Below, in pieces: positions 48,805 through 58,212 of a stretch of 64,000 bases of DNA. Numbering within the stretch: the stretch's first letter is position 1; each line of letters begins with the position of its first letter. Origin of the DNA: Xanthomonas floridensis (GTDB taxonomy: Bacteria > Pseudomonadota > Gammaproteobacteria > Xanthomonadales > Xanthomonadaceae); contig NZ_LXNG01000014.1 of assembly GCF_001642575.1 (NCBI RefSeq), forward strand, positions 56,321 to 120,320, read 5' to 3'. Made by a program: the position numbers and the translations under genes. The notes beneath the pieces are model-generated. The model saw only the letters and a list, made by a program, of their open reading frames with translations, ran no database searches and was not told the DNA's origin.

Positions 48805-49776
48805 ATGAAGATGGGAAAGCGCGGCGCGGCGACGTCGCTACTGATGGTGGCAATGGCGGCTTCGATGCCGGCGATGTCGCAGCAACCGGCCGCAGCGGCC
48901 ACCAAGGAGAAGCCAGTTTTGAATGCATCGTCTGAGAAAAGCACGCGCGACAACGTCAGCTACGCCATCGGTATGGACGTGGCGCGCTCGTTCGAGCCGA
49001 TTGCCCAGGACATCGATCTGAGCGCGATGCAACGCGCCATCGAAAATGCGTTCAAGGGTGGCAAGCCGCTGCTGTCCGACGAGCAGACCCAGGCCACCGA
49101 CACCGCCTTGCGCACCGCGCTGGCGGCCCGTAACGGCCAGCAGGTGCCGGGCATGGCGCCGGGCTCCGCGCCGGCCGCGCCGTCCAAGGAAAACGTCGGC
49201 CTGATGCTGGGCGATCGCGCGGTCGGTCCGTCGCTGGCCGGCATCAAGGACGAGATCGACCTGTCGATCCTGATGGAAGCGGTGCGCACCGTGTTCGCCA
49301 AGGGCACCACGCGTCTGACCCAGCAGGAGGCGGCCGCCACCATGCAGGCCTTCGCCGCTGCCAAGCAGGGCGCTGCCGGTGCCAAGAACCGCGAAGAAGG
49401 CAATGCCTTCCTGGCCAAGAACAAGACCGAGAAGGGCGTGATCACCACCGCGTCCGGCCTGCAGTACATGGTGTTGCGCCAGGGCAGCGGCGAGCGCCCG
49501 ATGCGCACCAACAAGGTCCGTGTGAACTACGAAGGCAAGCTGCTCAACGGGCAGGTGTTCGACAGTTCCTACCAGCGCGGCCAGCCGGCCGAGTTCGGGC
49601 TGGACCAGGTCATTCCCGGCTGGACCGAGGGCGTTGCCCTGATGCCGGTCGGCTCGAAGTATCGTTTCTGGATTCCATCCAACCTGGCCTATGGCCCGAA
49701 CGGCACGCAAGGCGGGCCGATCGGACCAGACGCAACGCTGACGTTCGATGTCGAACTGATGGGCATCCTTCCCTGA
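48805..49776 (+). CDS. FKBP-type peptidyl-prolyl isomerase (Mip-like) with duplicated N-terminal domain
   Basis: 323 residues. Signal peptide about 1-25 (MKMGKRGAATSLLMVAMAASMPAMSQ). Two FKBP_N-type dimerisation segments follow: residues 49-95 (NVSYAIGMDVARSFEPIAQDIDLSAMQRAIENAF) and 130-180 (NVGLMLGDRAVGPSLAGIKDEIDLSILMEAVRTVF). A helical linker (about 175-215) leads to the FKBP catalytic domain (VRVNYEGKLLNGQVFDSSYQRGQPAEFGLDQVIPGWTEGVALMPVGSKYRFWIPSNLAYG). Folds proline-containing proteins in the periplasm or at the cell surface; Mip proteins contribute to virulence in other pathogens. ugd follows 24 bp downstream. Confidence 0.93.
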   Translation: MKMGKRGAATSLLMVAMAASMPAMSQQPAAAATKEKPVLNASSEKSTRDNVSYAIGMDVARSFEPIAQDIDLSAMQRAIENAFKGGKPLLSDEQTQATDTALRTALAARNGQQVPGMAPGSAPAAPSKENVGLMLGDRAVGPSLAGIKDEIDLSILMEAVRTVFAKGTTRLTQQEAAATMQAFAAAKQGAAGAKNREEGNAFLAKNKTEKGVITTASGLQYMVLRQGSGERPMRTNKVRVNYEGKLLNGQVFDSSYQRGQPAEFGLDQVIPGWTEGVALMPVGSKYRFWIPSNLAYGPNGTQGGPIGPDATLTFDVELMGILP

Positions 49777-49800
49777 TCTTCCGCAGGAGTCATTCCATCC

Positions 49801-51144
49801 ATGCGCGTTGCGATCTTCGGCACCGGCTACGTGGGTCTTGTCACCGGTACCTGCCTGGCGGAAGTCGGGCATCAGGTCGTCTGCGTGGACATCGACCAGG
49901 CCAAGGTTGATGGGCTCAATGGTGGGGTGATTCCGATCTACGAGCCCGGCCTGGAGCCGATGGTGAAGGCCAACCATGCCTCCGGGCGGTTGCGCTTCAC
50001 CAGCGACGCGGCCGCGGCCATCGCGCATGGCGAAATCACCTTCATCGCCGTGGGGACGCCGCCGGACGAGGACGGTAGCGCCGACCTGCAATACGTGCTG
50101 GCAGTTGCACGTACGGTAGGCCGGCATATCGAAGGCCCCGCGATCGTGGTCAACAAGTCCACGGTGCCGGTCGGCACTGCGGACATCGTGCGCGCGGCGA
50201 TCCAGGAAGAACTGTCCGCGCGCGGCGTCGCGTACGACTTCGACGTCGTCTCCAACCCCGAATTCCTCAAGGAGGGCGACGCGGTGGCCGATTGCATGCG
50301 GCCCGATCGCATCGTGATCGGTGCCACCAAGCCGACCGCCGTCGCGCGCATGCGTCGCCTGTACGCACCATTCAACCGCAGTCGCGATCGCATCGTGGAA
50401 ATGGACGTGCGCTCGGCCGAGCTGACCAAGTACGCGGCCAACGCGATGCTGGCGACCAAGATCAGTTTCATGAACGAGATCGCCAACATCGCCGAGCGCG
50501 TCGGTGCCGATGTCGAGCACGTGCGTAACGGCATCGGCTCGGATCCGCGGATCGGCTGGCATTTCATCTACCCCGGCGCCGGTTACGGTGGTTCGTGCTT
50601 CCCGAAGGACGTGCAGGCACTGGCCAAGACCGCCGAGCAACATGGCATGCAACCGCTCCTGCTCAACGCGGTGGAGAGCGTCAACGATGCGCAGAAGGGG
50701 CATTTGTTCGAGCTGGTGCAGCGGCACTATGGCGGCGCCGGCAGCATCGCCGGCAAGACCTTCGCGGTCTGGGGGCTGGCGTTCAAGCCCAACACCGACG
50801 ACATGCGCGCTGCCTCCAGCCGCCGGTTGATGGCCCAGCTTTGGGACGCAGGCGCCAGCGTACGTGCCTACGATCCGGAGGCTACCAGCGAGGCTCGGCG
50901 CATCTTCGGTGAGCGCGATGATCTGCATCTGTGCGAGGACGCCTTCGCGGCGCTGGAAGGCGCTGATGCATTGGTCGTGGTGACCGAGTGGAAACAGTTC
51001 CGCAGCCCGGATTTTGCCGGGATCAAGCAGGCCTTGAAGGACGATGTCGTGTTCGATGGGCGCAACCTGTATGACCCGCAGGAAATCGAAGCTGCCGGTC
51101 TGGCTTATTACGCCATTGGACGAGGCCGTTCGCTGTATGCATGA
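49801..51144 (+). CDS. ugd: UDP-glucose 6-dehydrogenase
   Basis: Makes UDP-glucuronate from UDP-glucose, the precursor of glucuronic acid in xanthan and other surface polysaccharides. 447 residues. Rossmann start [32 protein letters not shown]. Catalytic Cys is in [20 protein letters not shown]; other conserved parts are FVAVGTP-like [37 protein letters not shown] and [14 protein letters not shown]. The stop lies inside the start of slyX. Confidence 0.97.
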   Translation: MRVAIFGTGYVGLVTGTCLAEVGHQVVCVDIDQAKVDGLNGGVIPIYEPGLEPMVKANHASGRLRFTSDAAAAIAHGEITFIAVGTPPDEDGSADLQYVLAVARTVGRHIEGPAIVVNKSTVPVGTADIVRAAIQEELSARGVAYDFDVVSNPEFLKEGDAVADCMRPDRIVIGATKPTAVARMRRLYAPFNRSRDRIVEMDVRSAELTKYAANAMLATKISFMNEIANIAERVGADVEHVRNGIGSDPRIGWHFIYPGAGYGGSCFPKDVQALAKTAEQHGMQPLLLNAVESVNDAQKGHLFELVQRHYGGAGSIAGKTFAVWGLAFKPNTDDMRAASSRRLMAQLWDAGASVRAYDPEATSEARRIFGERDDLHLCEDAFAALEGADALVVVTEWKQFRSPDFAGIKQALKDDVVFDGRNLYDPQEIEAAGLAYYAIGRGRSLYA

Positions 51145-51373
51145 GCAACTCCCGCTGCACGACCGCGCGCTGGAAGCGCGGTTGATCGAATTGGAAACGC
51201 GACTGTCCTTCCAGGAACAGGCGCTCAACGAACTAAGCGAGGCGCTTGCCGATGCCCGGTTGACCGGTGCGCGCAATGCCGAACTGATCCGCCACCTGCT
51301 CGAGGATCTGGGCAAGGTGCGCTCCACGTTGTTTGCCGATGCAGCGGATGAACCGCCGCCTCCGCACTATTGA
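51137..51373 (+). CDS. slyX: SlyX-like protein
   Basis: 78 residues from the ATG at 51137, overlapping the ugd stop by 8 bases. A single coiled coil ([50 protein letters not shown]) and the C-terminal PPPPHY motif are the hallmarks of SlyX. Role unknown; in E. coli it neighbours slyD. Confidence 0.92.
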   Translation: MHEQLPLHDRALEARLIELETRLSFQEQALNELSEALADARLTGARNAELIRHLLEDLGKVRSTLFADAADEPPPPHY

Positions 51374-51391
51374 TTGCAGATTGCCATCACC

Positions 51392-52102
51392 ATGAGCGAT
51401 ACCTTACGTGACCAATTGCTTGGCCTGGGCTTCAAGTCCGCGCCCAAGCCCGAACGCAAACCCGACGCACGGCCTGCCGCGCGTCCGCATGGCAAGGGTG
51501 GCAAGCCCGCTCCCGGCGGCAACAAGCCGAGTGGCCAGGGGAGGGGGCCGCAGCGGCCACAGGCCGCAGCTGCCTCCGATGGCGGCAACCCACGCAAGCA
51601 CGACGGACGGCCCGGTGGCGCGCGTCCGCCGCAGGCCGGCGCCGACAGGCGTGGCCCCAGGCCCGCACGCACGCGCGAAGACATTGACCTGGCAAAGGCC
51701 TATGCGATCCGTGCGCAGCGCGAAAAGGACGAGCGCATCGAGGCCGAGCGTCTCAAGCAGGAAGAAGCGCGCCTGCGCCGCGAAGCCAAGGCCAGGCTGG
51801 AAGAATTGCTCAAGGACAAGGGCCTGAATCACGCCGATGCGGAGATTGCCCGGCATTTCCCGTATGGCGGCAAGATCAAGCGGATTTATGTCACCGCCGA
51901 TCAGCTCAAGGGGCTCAACGCCGGCGAGCTCGGTGTGCTGCAGCTCAATGGGCGCTACCTGCTGGTCACCGCCGAAGTCCTCGCCGAAGCCGAAGCGGTG
52001 TTCGCTCCCTCGGTCGCATTGAAGGTGGACCCCAATGCGCCTGCAGGCGACGACCCGTATGCCGACCCCAAGTACCAGGTGCCCGACGATCTGGTCTGGT
52101 AA
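51392..52102 (+). CDS. DUF2058 (YaiL-like) protein
   Basis: 236 residues from MSDTLRDQLLGLGF. Residues about 15-100 are basic and low in complexity (KPAPGGNKPSGQGRGPQRPQ, RRGPRPARTRED), suggesting nucleic-acid contact. Next comes a charged helix (AYAIRAQREKDERIEAERLKQEEARLRREAKARLEELLKDKGLN). The conserved C-terminal domain reads FPYGGKIKRIYVTADQLKGLNAGELGVLQLNGRYLLV, ending DDPYADPKYQVPDDLVW. Old annotations call it a nucleoprotein or polynucleotide-associated enzyme; that is not proven. The strong hairpin at 52127 follows. Confidence 0.92.
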   Translation: MSDTLRDQLLGLGFKSAPKPERKPDARPAARPHGKGGKPAPGGNKPSGQGRGPQRPQAAAASDGGNPRKHDGRPGGARPPQAGADRRGPRPARTREDIDLAKAYAIRAQREKDERIEAERLKQEEARLRREAKARLEELLKDKGLNHADAEIARHFPYGGKIKRIYVTADQLKGLNAGELGVLQLNGRYLLVTAEVLAEAEAVFAPSVALKVDPNAPAGDDPYADPKYQVPDDLVW

Positions 52103-52126
52103 CGCCTGGATGCAGGTTGGGTTGTT

Positions 52127-52150
52127 CATGGGCACCTGCGGGTGCCCATG
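52127..52150 (+). terminator. terminator after the DUF2058 gene
   Basis: Perfect 10-bp stem CATGGGCACC / GGTGCCCATG with loop TGCG, followed by GTTTAA; 25 bases beyond the stop codon. Confidence 0.75.
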
Positions 52151-52314
52151 GTTTAAGCAGGCGGTGACGTGGCTGGTCTTTCCGCATCGCCGTATCGGAA
52201 TGCGACTGGCAGACGCGGCGCGACAGGCCCGGCGCCGCTGCGCCGACTGACGGTCTCTGGGCGGGCGGCCACGAGTGTCGGCCATTGCCTGGATCACACC
52301 AATCAAGGATCCGG

Positions 52315-54408
52315 ATGACGCGCTCAGTCACAGGGAATGGTTACTTCGCCCATATCGATGGCTTGCGCGCGCTGGCCGTGCTGTCGGTCATCGTCTATCA
52401 CCTGGACTCGGGGTGGTTGCCCGGCGGGTTCACCGGCGTCGACATCTTCTTCGTCATCTCCGGATTCGTGGTCAGCGCATCGGTCGACCGGCTGCCGCGC
52501 GTGTCGGTCGCTGCGGAACTGGCGCGCTTCTACGCGCGCCGATTACGGCGTATTGCGCCGGCGCTGCTGGTCTGCCTGGTTGCGACCGCGGTGGTGTCGA
52601 TGCTGTTCATCCCCGAATCGTGGCTGAGCGAGTCCAGTGCCAAGACCGGGCGGATGGCGTTGTTCGGATTGAGCAACTGGGTACTGGCCAGCGTGGGGCA
52701 GGATTACTTCTCGCCGCGCGCGGAATTCAATCCCTATACGCAGACCTGGTCGCTCGGTGTCGAGGAGCAATTCTATCTGCTGTTCCCCTGGATGTTTCTG
52801 GCCTGGATGCGTGGCGGTGCGGGGCGTGCATGGTCGCTGGGCGTGTTTGCGCTCGCCAGTGCTGCCTCGCTGGGCTATGCCTGGCAGCGCACGCAGCTGC
52901 CAGGACATGAGATCACTTCGTTCTACCTGACCACCGCGCGGTTCTGGCAGCTGGGGGCCGGGGTGCTGTTGTATCAGGCGATGACGCTGCTGAAACGCCG
53001 TGGCGGGCAGCCCCTGTTTGCCGCCGGCATTGCGTTGCCGGCTCCGCTCCGCACGCTGCTGGTGCTGCTGGCATTGGCCGCGATCGGTTACGGATTGTGG
53101 AATGCGCGCCCCGGCCACTCGCCGTGGAGCGATGGCCTGTGGCCGGTGATGGGAACGCTGGCCTTGCTGGCCTTGTTGCATTGCCATGCCGATGGCTGGG
53201 CAGGGCGTGTTCTCTCGGCCAGGCCGGTGGTGGCGATCGGTCGCATCTCGTACTCGCTGTATCTGTGGCATTGGCCCGTGCTGGTGGTGCTGCGGTGGAC
53301 CATCGGGCTGGAATCGATGGGCGCCAGGCTGGTGGCGGTGGCGCTGACCTTCGGGTGTGCGGCTGCCTCGTATCGCTGGGTGGAAGTGCCCTGGCGCAGC
53401 CGGCGTGTCGGCAGTTGGTCGAACGCGCGCGTGGTGTGCGCCGGTATCGCTGCACTGGTGCTGGCCGCAGGCGTGCAGTCGCTGGTGATCAAGTCGGCAC
53501 CTTACGCATCGCTGAGCGTGGTCAGCCGGCATCCGCTGGATTGGTATGCGTATGCGCGCGGCCTGCGCAAGGAGCTGCCGGAGTGTCGTCTGCAGGCAAG
53601 CAACGCCTCGGTCAATGGGCAGCCAGTGCGGATTTTTGCGCGCGGGCAGTGCACACGGCCAGCCACGACACAGCGGCAGGTGTTCGTGATCGGCGATTCG
53701 CATGCACTGGCCTACAACGAAATGTTGCGGCGTTTCCCGTTGCTCGAAGGTGGCAGCGTCCGCCTGTACGGCGTGGCCGGCTGTTCGGTCGCGTCGATGC
53801 AGCCGGGCGGGCAGTTGCCCGGTTGCGAGGCATTCGTCCACCCGGCGCTGGAGGATGTGATGGCCCACGCGCGTCCGGGCGATGTGCTGTTCTTGCCAGG
53901 GTTGCGTGTGCCGCGACTGGCAGAGCAGGACGTCTTGTTCGATCTGGACAGCAACCTTGCCGCCCTGCACGGCGCGCAGGCGCAGGCCGAGCGCGATGCC
54001 ATGGTTGCCGCGACCATCGCCCAGTTGGCACCGGTGCAGGCCAAGGGCGTGTTGATCGTGTTCGAGGCGCCCAAGCCGGTACTCAAGGCGCCCCCGTACC
54101 GATGCTCGGACTGGTTCAACCGCACCAACGCCATCTGCAGCAACGGGATGCGGATCGAACGGGCGGTGATGGAGCGCTATCGCGCACCCGCGCTGGATGG
54201 TTTGCGCAATATCACGGCGGGCCTGGGGGGCGCCAGTGTCTGGGATCCGTTGCCGCTGCTGTGCGATGCGCAGTGGTGTGCGCCGACCCAGCAGGGCAGG
54301 CCGGTGTTCTTCGACGCCGACCATCTCAGTGGCTACGGCAACCGTGTGCTGTTGCCGGATTTTGCCGCGCATCTGCGCCGCCTGCCGGCGAATGCGGCCG
54401 TGCACTAG
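52315..54408 (+). CDS. acyltransferase-3 membrane protein fused to an SGNH hydrolase-like domain (OafA type)
   Basis: 697 residues from MTRSVTGNGYFAHIDGLRALAVLSVIVYHLDSGWLPGGFTGVDIFFVISG. AAGGATC lies upstream. Residues about 10-390 form the acyltransferase-3 domain with ten or so membrane helices; key landmarks are the His of VIVYHLD, RRLRRIAPALLVCL and WSLGVEEQFYLLFPW. Residues about 440-690 are SGNH-like: FVIGDSHALAYNEML gives the nucleophile Ser and FDADHLSGYGNRVLLP the Asp-x-x-His. Enzymes of this type O-acetylate surface polysaccharides. It could modify lipopolysaccharide or exopolysaccharide; the acceptor cannot be told. Confidence 0.9.
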   Translation: MTRSVTGNGYFAHIDGLRALAVLSVIVYHLDSGWLPGGFTGVDIFFVISGFVVSASVDRLPRVSVAAELARFYARRLRRIAPALLVCLVATAVVSMLFIPESWLSESSAKTGRMALFGLSNWVLASVGQDYFSPRAEFNPYTQTWSLGVEEQFYLLFPWMFLAWMRGGAGRAWSLGVFALASAASLGYAWQRTQLPGHEITSFYLTTARFWQLGAGVLLYQAMTLLKRRGGQPLFAAGIALPAPLRTLLVLLALAAIGYGLWNARPGHSPWSDGLWPVMGTLALLALLHCHADGWAGRVLSARPVVAIGRISYSLYLWHWPVLVVLRWTIGLESMGARLVAVALTFGCAAASYRWVEVPWRSRRVGSWSNARVVCAGIAALVLAAGVQSLVIKSAPYASLSVVSRHPLDWYAYARGLRKELPECRLQASNASVNGQPVRIFARGQCTRPATTQRQVFVIGDSHALAYNEMLRRFPLLEGGSVRLYGVAGCSVASMQPGGQLPGCEAFVHPALEDVMAHARPGDVLFLPGLRVPRLAEQDVLFDLDSNLAALHGAQAQAERDAMVAATIAQLAPVQAKGVLIVFEAPKPVLKAPPYRCSDWFNRTNAICSNGMRIERAVMERYRAPALDGLRNITAGLGGASVWDPLPLLCDAQWCAPTQQGRPVFFDADHLSGYGNRVLLPDFAAHLRRLPANAAVH

Positions 54409-54420
54409 GGCGGCTAATAC

Positions 54421-54543
54421 AGCGTGGAGAGCCGCCAGGTGGGTGTGGGCGGCATGGAGGAACCGGAGCGTACGCGTGGCATGAGCCGCACCGAGCACCG
54501 GCCGCGCTCGCCTGGCGGTGTGCACAGCCGCCTTGTTGGCTGC
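54421..54543 (-). repeat. ~120-bp dispersed intergenic element, copy F
   Basis: Inverted relative to copy A: AGCGTGGAGAGCCGCCAGG ... GGAACCGGAGCG ... ACCGGCCGCGCTCGCCTGG ... TTGTTGGCTGC. Nearly collinear with the reverse complement of copy A over its whole length. The rest of 54409-54675 shows nothing else. Confidence 0.75.
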
Positions 54544-54675
54544 GCTTGGCGGAGCGGCCCAGCGATCGACAATCCGGTCACGGCCGGGGCTGCACCATGT
54601 GCGCCGTTGCCGGTTGGCGCGGTCGGGCCTATGGTCGACTGCGCTGCTGCTCACTTCCTGCCGATGGTGCCGCAT

Positions 54676-55518
54676 ATGTTCCAGTCTTCAGATGCCCTGC
54701 AACCCAGCGCCGATATGGCGCAGTTGTCGATGTCCGCTGCCGTACCTGGCGGTGTGCGTGTGCCGGCAAAGCGCAATGTGGTGCTGCCCGGCGTCCTGCT
54801 GGCGCTATGCATGACCAGCGGGCAGGTGGCCGCACAGGCCGAGGATCCGCCGGCATTCGATCGCCCCGGCATTCCATTTGCCGCAGATGTGCTGCAGCCC
54901 GGTGCATTCGCCTGGGAGCAGGGCTTGCCGGATGCGAGCACCGACCGGGCCGGTGGCCAGCGCACCACGCTCTACACCGCCGACACCGTGCTGCGTCTGG
55001 GTCTGGCGCAGCATGTGGAACTGCAGCTTGGCAGCGACAGCTACAACTGGCAGCACGGCGGTGGCACACGGGTCCGCGGCGGGGGCGACAGCCATGTCGG
55101 CCTGAAGGTGGCGTTGCCGTCGCGCTCGGACAGTTTTCATTGGGCGGCGCTAGGCACCTATAGCGTGCCGACCGGCAGCCCGGCCTTCAGCGACGGCCAT
55201 GCGCGCGAACTGGGGGTGACCGCATCCTGGGACCTTGCGCAGCAGCGTGCGCTGGCGTTGTACGTCAACTATGCGCGCGACGACGACGGGCATAGCTGGA
55301 CCTTCGCCCCCAACTACACGTTCTTTTCCGGCGAACACTTCAGCAGCTATGTGGAGGCGGGCGTGGAGACCGGCAGCGAGCACTCGCGCGTCGCCGGTGC
55401 CGGCGGAGCCTGGCAATTGCCGCATGCGATGCAGCTGGATGTGTCGGTGCTGCGCGGGCTGACGTCGGAAAGCCCGGACTGGCAGGGCGGGATCGGGTTG
55501 TCGATCGCCTTCCAGTAA
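54676..55518 (+). CDS. exported outer-membrane transporter-like protein (phenol MetA-type family)
   Basis: 280 residues if it begins at MFQSSDALQPSADM; a later Met at 54730 (MSAAVPGGVRVPAKRNVVLPGVLLALCMTSGQVAAQAED) gives a more ordinary signal peptide, and the choice is open. The mature part is a beta-barrel: alternating strands with TLYTADTVLRLGLAQHVELQLGSDSYNWQ, HVGLKVALPS, WAALGTYSVPTGSPAFSDGHARELGVTASWDL, LALYVNYARDDDGHSWTFAPNYTFFSGEHFSSYVEAGVE, ending in IGLSIAFQ with a C-terminal Phe-Gln. It matches the Phenol_MetA_deg/transporter family by pattern. Cargo unknown. Confidence 0.78.
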   Translation: MFQSSDALQPSADMAQLSMSAAVPGGVRVPAKRNVVLPGVLLALCMTSGQVAAQAEDPPAFDRPGIPFAADVLQPGAFAWEQGLPDASTDRAGGQRTTLYTADTVLRLGLAQHVELQLGSDSYNWQHGGGTRVRGGGDSHVGLKVALPSRSDSFHWAALGTYSVPTGSPAFSDGHARELGVTASWDLAQQRALALYVNYARDDDGHSWTFAPNYTFFSGEHFSSYVEAGVETGSEHSRVAGAGGAWQLPHAMQLDVSVLRGLTSESPDWQGGIGLSIAFQ

Positions 55519-55692
55519 CGGATCTGCCTGGCTCAACGCAGGGCGGCGGTGCCGGGCAGCAAGGGCGTGTGCCAAACCCTATAGCGGGATCGCCGCGTAG
55601 GAGGAGGTAGCCACGTTGCGCAACGACGCTGACGAGCAGCAGTAGAGTCCAATGCTGCACTGCCGCATGCATTGGGTGCGTGGAAAAGGCTT

Positions 55693-55710
55693 AATTGGAT
55701 CGATCCAATT
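55693..55710. promoter_or_regulatory. 18-bp perfect palindrome, candidate LacI-family operator
   Basis: AATTGGATCGATCCAATT is a perfect inverted repeat directly ahead of, and overlapping the first open codons of, the LacI-family gene. LacI proteins bind such palindromes with a central CG, so autoregulation of the mannose operon is likely. Its position argues that translation starts downstream of it. Confidence 0.65.
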
Positions 55711-55754
55711 TCAGTCCATTGCATGCACGATTTCCATCCAGCGGGGGCGGGCGC

Positions 55755-56888
55755 TTGACGCGTTCCGGGCAGGCACCGGCCACGCCGGAGGCGGACCAGA
55801 CGCGCGCGGTGCGTCGTGGTGCCGTGACGCTACGCGATATTGCCAGCGCAATCGGCGTATCGCGCGCCACGGTGTCGCTGGTGCTGCGGGGCAGCCCCCT
55901 GGTACATGCCACGACCCGCGCGCGGGTGGAAGCCGAGCTGGATCGGCAACACTACGTCTATAACCGCGCTGCGGCCAACCTGCGGCAGCGCACCTCGTCC
56001 AGTATCGCGCTGGTCATCAACGATCTGTCCAACCCGTTCTTTGCCGAATTCGCCGCCGGCGTCGACGAGGCGCTGGGCGCGGCCGGTTATGTGACCCTGC
56101 TGGGCAGCACCGGTGAGTCGACGCAGCGCCAGCACGCGGTGCTGGCCTCGCTGATGGAGCACACGCCGGCCGGCATCATCCTCTCGCCCGCCGAAGGCAG
56201 CCAGGCGCAGGCGCTGGCGCAGGTATTCGGCCGTCAGCGCAATGTGGTGCTGTTCAACCGCGAAGTGGAAGGAGCGGGCTGGGATCTGCTGGCGCTGGAC
56301 AACGAGCAGGGCGCCTTGCTTGCCTGCTGCCACCTGATCGCGCAGGGACACCGGCAGATCGTGTTCTTCGGCGGCCATGCCGATTCCAGCTCCTGCCGGC
56401 AGCGTCGTGCCGGCTACACGCGGGCGATGTCCGCGGCCAGGCTGGCTGTGCAGTACGTCGAATCGGCACCCAATCGCCAGGATGCCGCGTTGTGTGGCGC
56501 ACGCATGCTCGACAGCGGTGCGCACAGCGCCACCGCGGCCGTCTGCTACAACGACAGCGTGGCACTGGGCCTGATGGCGGCCCTGGCGATGCGCGGCATC
56601 GTGCCGGGGCGCGACTTCGCGGTGACCGGCTTCGACGATATCGCCGAGGCCGCGCTGTTCACTCCCGCGCTGACCACGCTGGCCGCCGACCCGCGCGCGC
56701 GCGGCCGGCAGGCTGCGCAACTGGTGCTGCAACGTATCGGCAGCCCCGAACTGGCGGTGCAACGGCTCACTGCCGCGGTGGCGCTGCAGATTCGCGCCAG
56801 CAGTGCCTGCGCACCGACACCTGCGGTTTCGTCCGCTCCGTTAGACCGTTCTCCCGCCCATTCCCCCACCAAGGCCTCCGGCCGCTGA
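55755..56888 (+). CDS. LacI-family transcriptional regulator of the mannose-type operon
   Basis: About 377 residues. The start is uncertain: the frame is open from TTG 55695, but the palindrome lies there, so TTG 55755 is proposed and GTG 55809 is also possible. The helix-turn-helix reads VTLRDIASAIGVSRATVSLVLRGSPLVHATTRARVEAEL; the ligand-binding part starts SIALVINDLSNPFFAEFAAGVDEALGAAGY and contains FAVTGFDDIAEAALFTPALTTL. The C-terminal tail is Pro/Ser-rich. First gene of a four-gene set with transporter, kinase and isomerase, which identifies it as a local sugar-responsive repressor. Confidence 0.88.
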   Translation: MTRSGQAPATPEADQTRAVRRGAVTLRDIASAIGVSRATVSLVLRGSPLVHATTRARVEAELDRQHYVYNRAAANLRQRTSSSIALVINDLSNPFFAEFAAGVDEALGAAGYVTLLGSTGESTQRQHAVLASLMEHTPAGIILSPAEGSQAQALAQVFGRQRNVVLFNREVEGAGWDLLALDNEQGALLACCHLIAQGHRQIVFFGGHADSSSCRQRRAGYTRAMSAARLAVQYVESAPNRQDAALCGARMLDSGAHSATAAVCYNDSVALGLMAALAMRGIVPGRDFAVTGFDDIAEAALFTPALTTLAADPRARGRQAAQLVLQRIGSPELAVQRLTAAVALQIRASSACAPTPAVSSAPLDRSPAHSPTKASGR

Positions 56889-56901
56889 CCAGGCAACTCC
56901 T

Positions 56902-58212
56902 ATGGTTTCCCTTTCCACGCAATCCACTGTGCCCAGTGGCAACAAGGCGCCCGTCAACAACGGCGTCGCGTTGTCGGTGGTCACCACGATCTTCTTCATG
57001 TGGGGCTTTCTCACCTGCCTCAACGACATCCTGATTCCGCATTTGAAGTCGGTGTTCGAGCTCAACTTCGCGCAGGCGATGCTGGTGCAGTTCACCTTCT
57101 TCGGTGCGTATTTCCTGATGTCGCTGCCGGCTGGTTGGCTGGTGAACCGGCTGGGCTACAAGCAGGGCATCGTGGCCGGTCTGGCAGTGGCGGCGGTTGG
57201 CGCGCTGGGCTTCTGGCCGGCGGCGGAGTTGCGCGTCTACGGCGCCTTCCTGGGCGCGCTGTTCGTGCTGGCCACCGGCATCACCATCCTGCAGGTGGCC
57301 GCCAATCCCTACGTTGCGTTGCTGGGTCCGGAGCGCAGTGCCTCCAGCCGGCTGACCCTGGCGCAGGCGCTCAATTCCCTAGGCACCGCGATCGCGCCGT
57401 TGCTGGGCGGTTGGTTGATCCTGTCCAACACGGTGATGAGCAGCGACGCGCTCAAGGCGCTGCCGGAACCCGAGCAGCTTGCCTACCGCGTGCAGGAAGC
57501 GCAGGCGGTGCAAGGTCCGTACATCGGCCTGGGCGTGGTGCTGTTCCTGCTGGCGATCTTCGTGTTCCTGTTCCGCCTGCCGGCATTGACTGACGCCGGC
57601 GCGCAGAAGGAAGAAAGCAAGCATTCGCTGCTGGATGCGCTGCGTCACCCGCATGTGCGCTTCGGTGTGCTGGCGATCTTCTTTTATGTTGGTGCGGAAG
57701 TGGCGATCGGCAGCCTGATGGTCAATTACTTCTCGTTGCCGGAGATCGGCGGGTTCACCGAGCGCGAGGCGACCAAATACGTATCGGCGTACTGGACGCT
57801 GGCGATGATCGGCCGCTTCATCGGTTCGGCGTTGCTGGCCAAGTTGTCGCCACGCGTGCTGTTGTCGGTGTTCGCAGCGATCAATGCGCTGTTCCTGGGG
57901 CTGACCATGGCCAGCGGCGGCATGTTGGCGGTGTATGCGCTGGTGGCGATCGGGCTCTTCAATTCCATCATGTTCCCGACCATCTTCACCCTGGGCATCG
58001 AACGCCTGGGCGCATTGACCGGCCGCGCCTCCAGCCTGCTGATCATGGCCATTGTGGGCGGCGCGATCGTGCCGTACCTGCAGGGCCTGCTGGCCGATCG
58101 CATCGGCCTGCACGAGTCGTTCGTGCTGCCGCTGGTGTGCTACCTGTACATCGTGTTCTACGGCATCTGGGGCTCGCGCCTGCGTGGCGCCCTGGCGGAG
58201 GCACGCGCATGA
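56902..58212 (+). CDS. FucP/GluP-type sugar:H+ symporter (MFS)
   Basis: 436 residues with twelve predicted membrane helices. Family landmarks: TIFFMWGFLTCLNDILIPHLKSVFELNFAQAMLVQFTFFGAYFLMSLPAGWLVNRLGYKQGI, where the GFLTCLNDxLIPHLK motif is typical of the fucose/glucose/galactose permease family, and ITILQVAANPYVALLGPERSASSRLTLAQALNSLGTAIAPLLGG. C-terminal half: NSIMFPTIFTLGIERLG. Imports a hexose; with the neighbouring kinase and isomerase, mannose or fructose is the best guess. The stop overlaps the kinase start. Confidence 0.93.
   Translation: MVSLSTQSTVPSGNKAPVNNGVALSVVTTIFFMWGFLTCLNDILIPHLKSVFELNFAQAMLVQFTFFGAYFLMSLPAGWLVNRLGYKQGIVAGLAVAAVGALGFWPAAELRVYGAFLGALFVLATGITILQVAANPYVALLGPERSASSRLTLAQALNSLGTAIAPLLGGWLILSNTVMSSDALKALPEPEQLAYRVQEAQAVQGPYIGLGVVLFLLAIFVFLFRLPALTDAGAQKEESKHSLLDALRHPHVRFGVLAIFFYVGAEVAIGSLMVNYFSLPEIGGFTEREATKYVSAYWTLAMIGRFIGSALLAKLSPRVLLSVFAAINALFLGLTMASGGMLAVYALVAIGLFNSIMFPTIFTLGIERLGALTGRASSLLIMAIVGGAIVPYLQGLLADRIGLHESFVLPLVCYLYIVFYGIWGSRLRGALAEARA

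Noticed and set aside
48838..51327. 829-codon frame opposite the FKBP and ugd genes
   Set aside because: Spans two well-identified genes on the other strand and has shadow-type composition.
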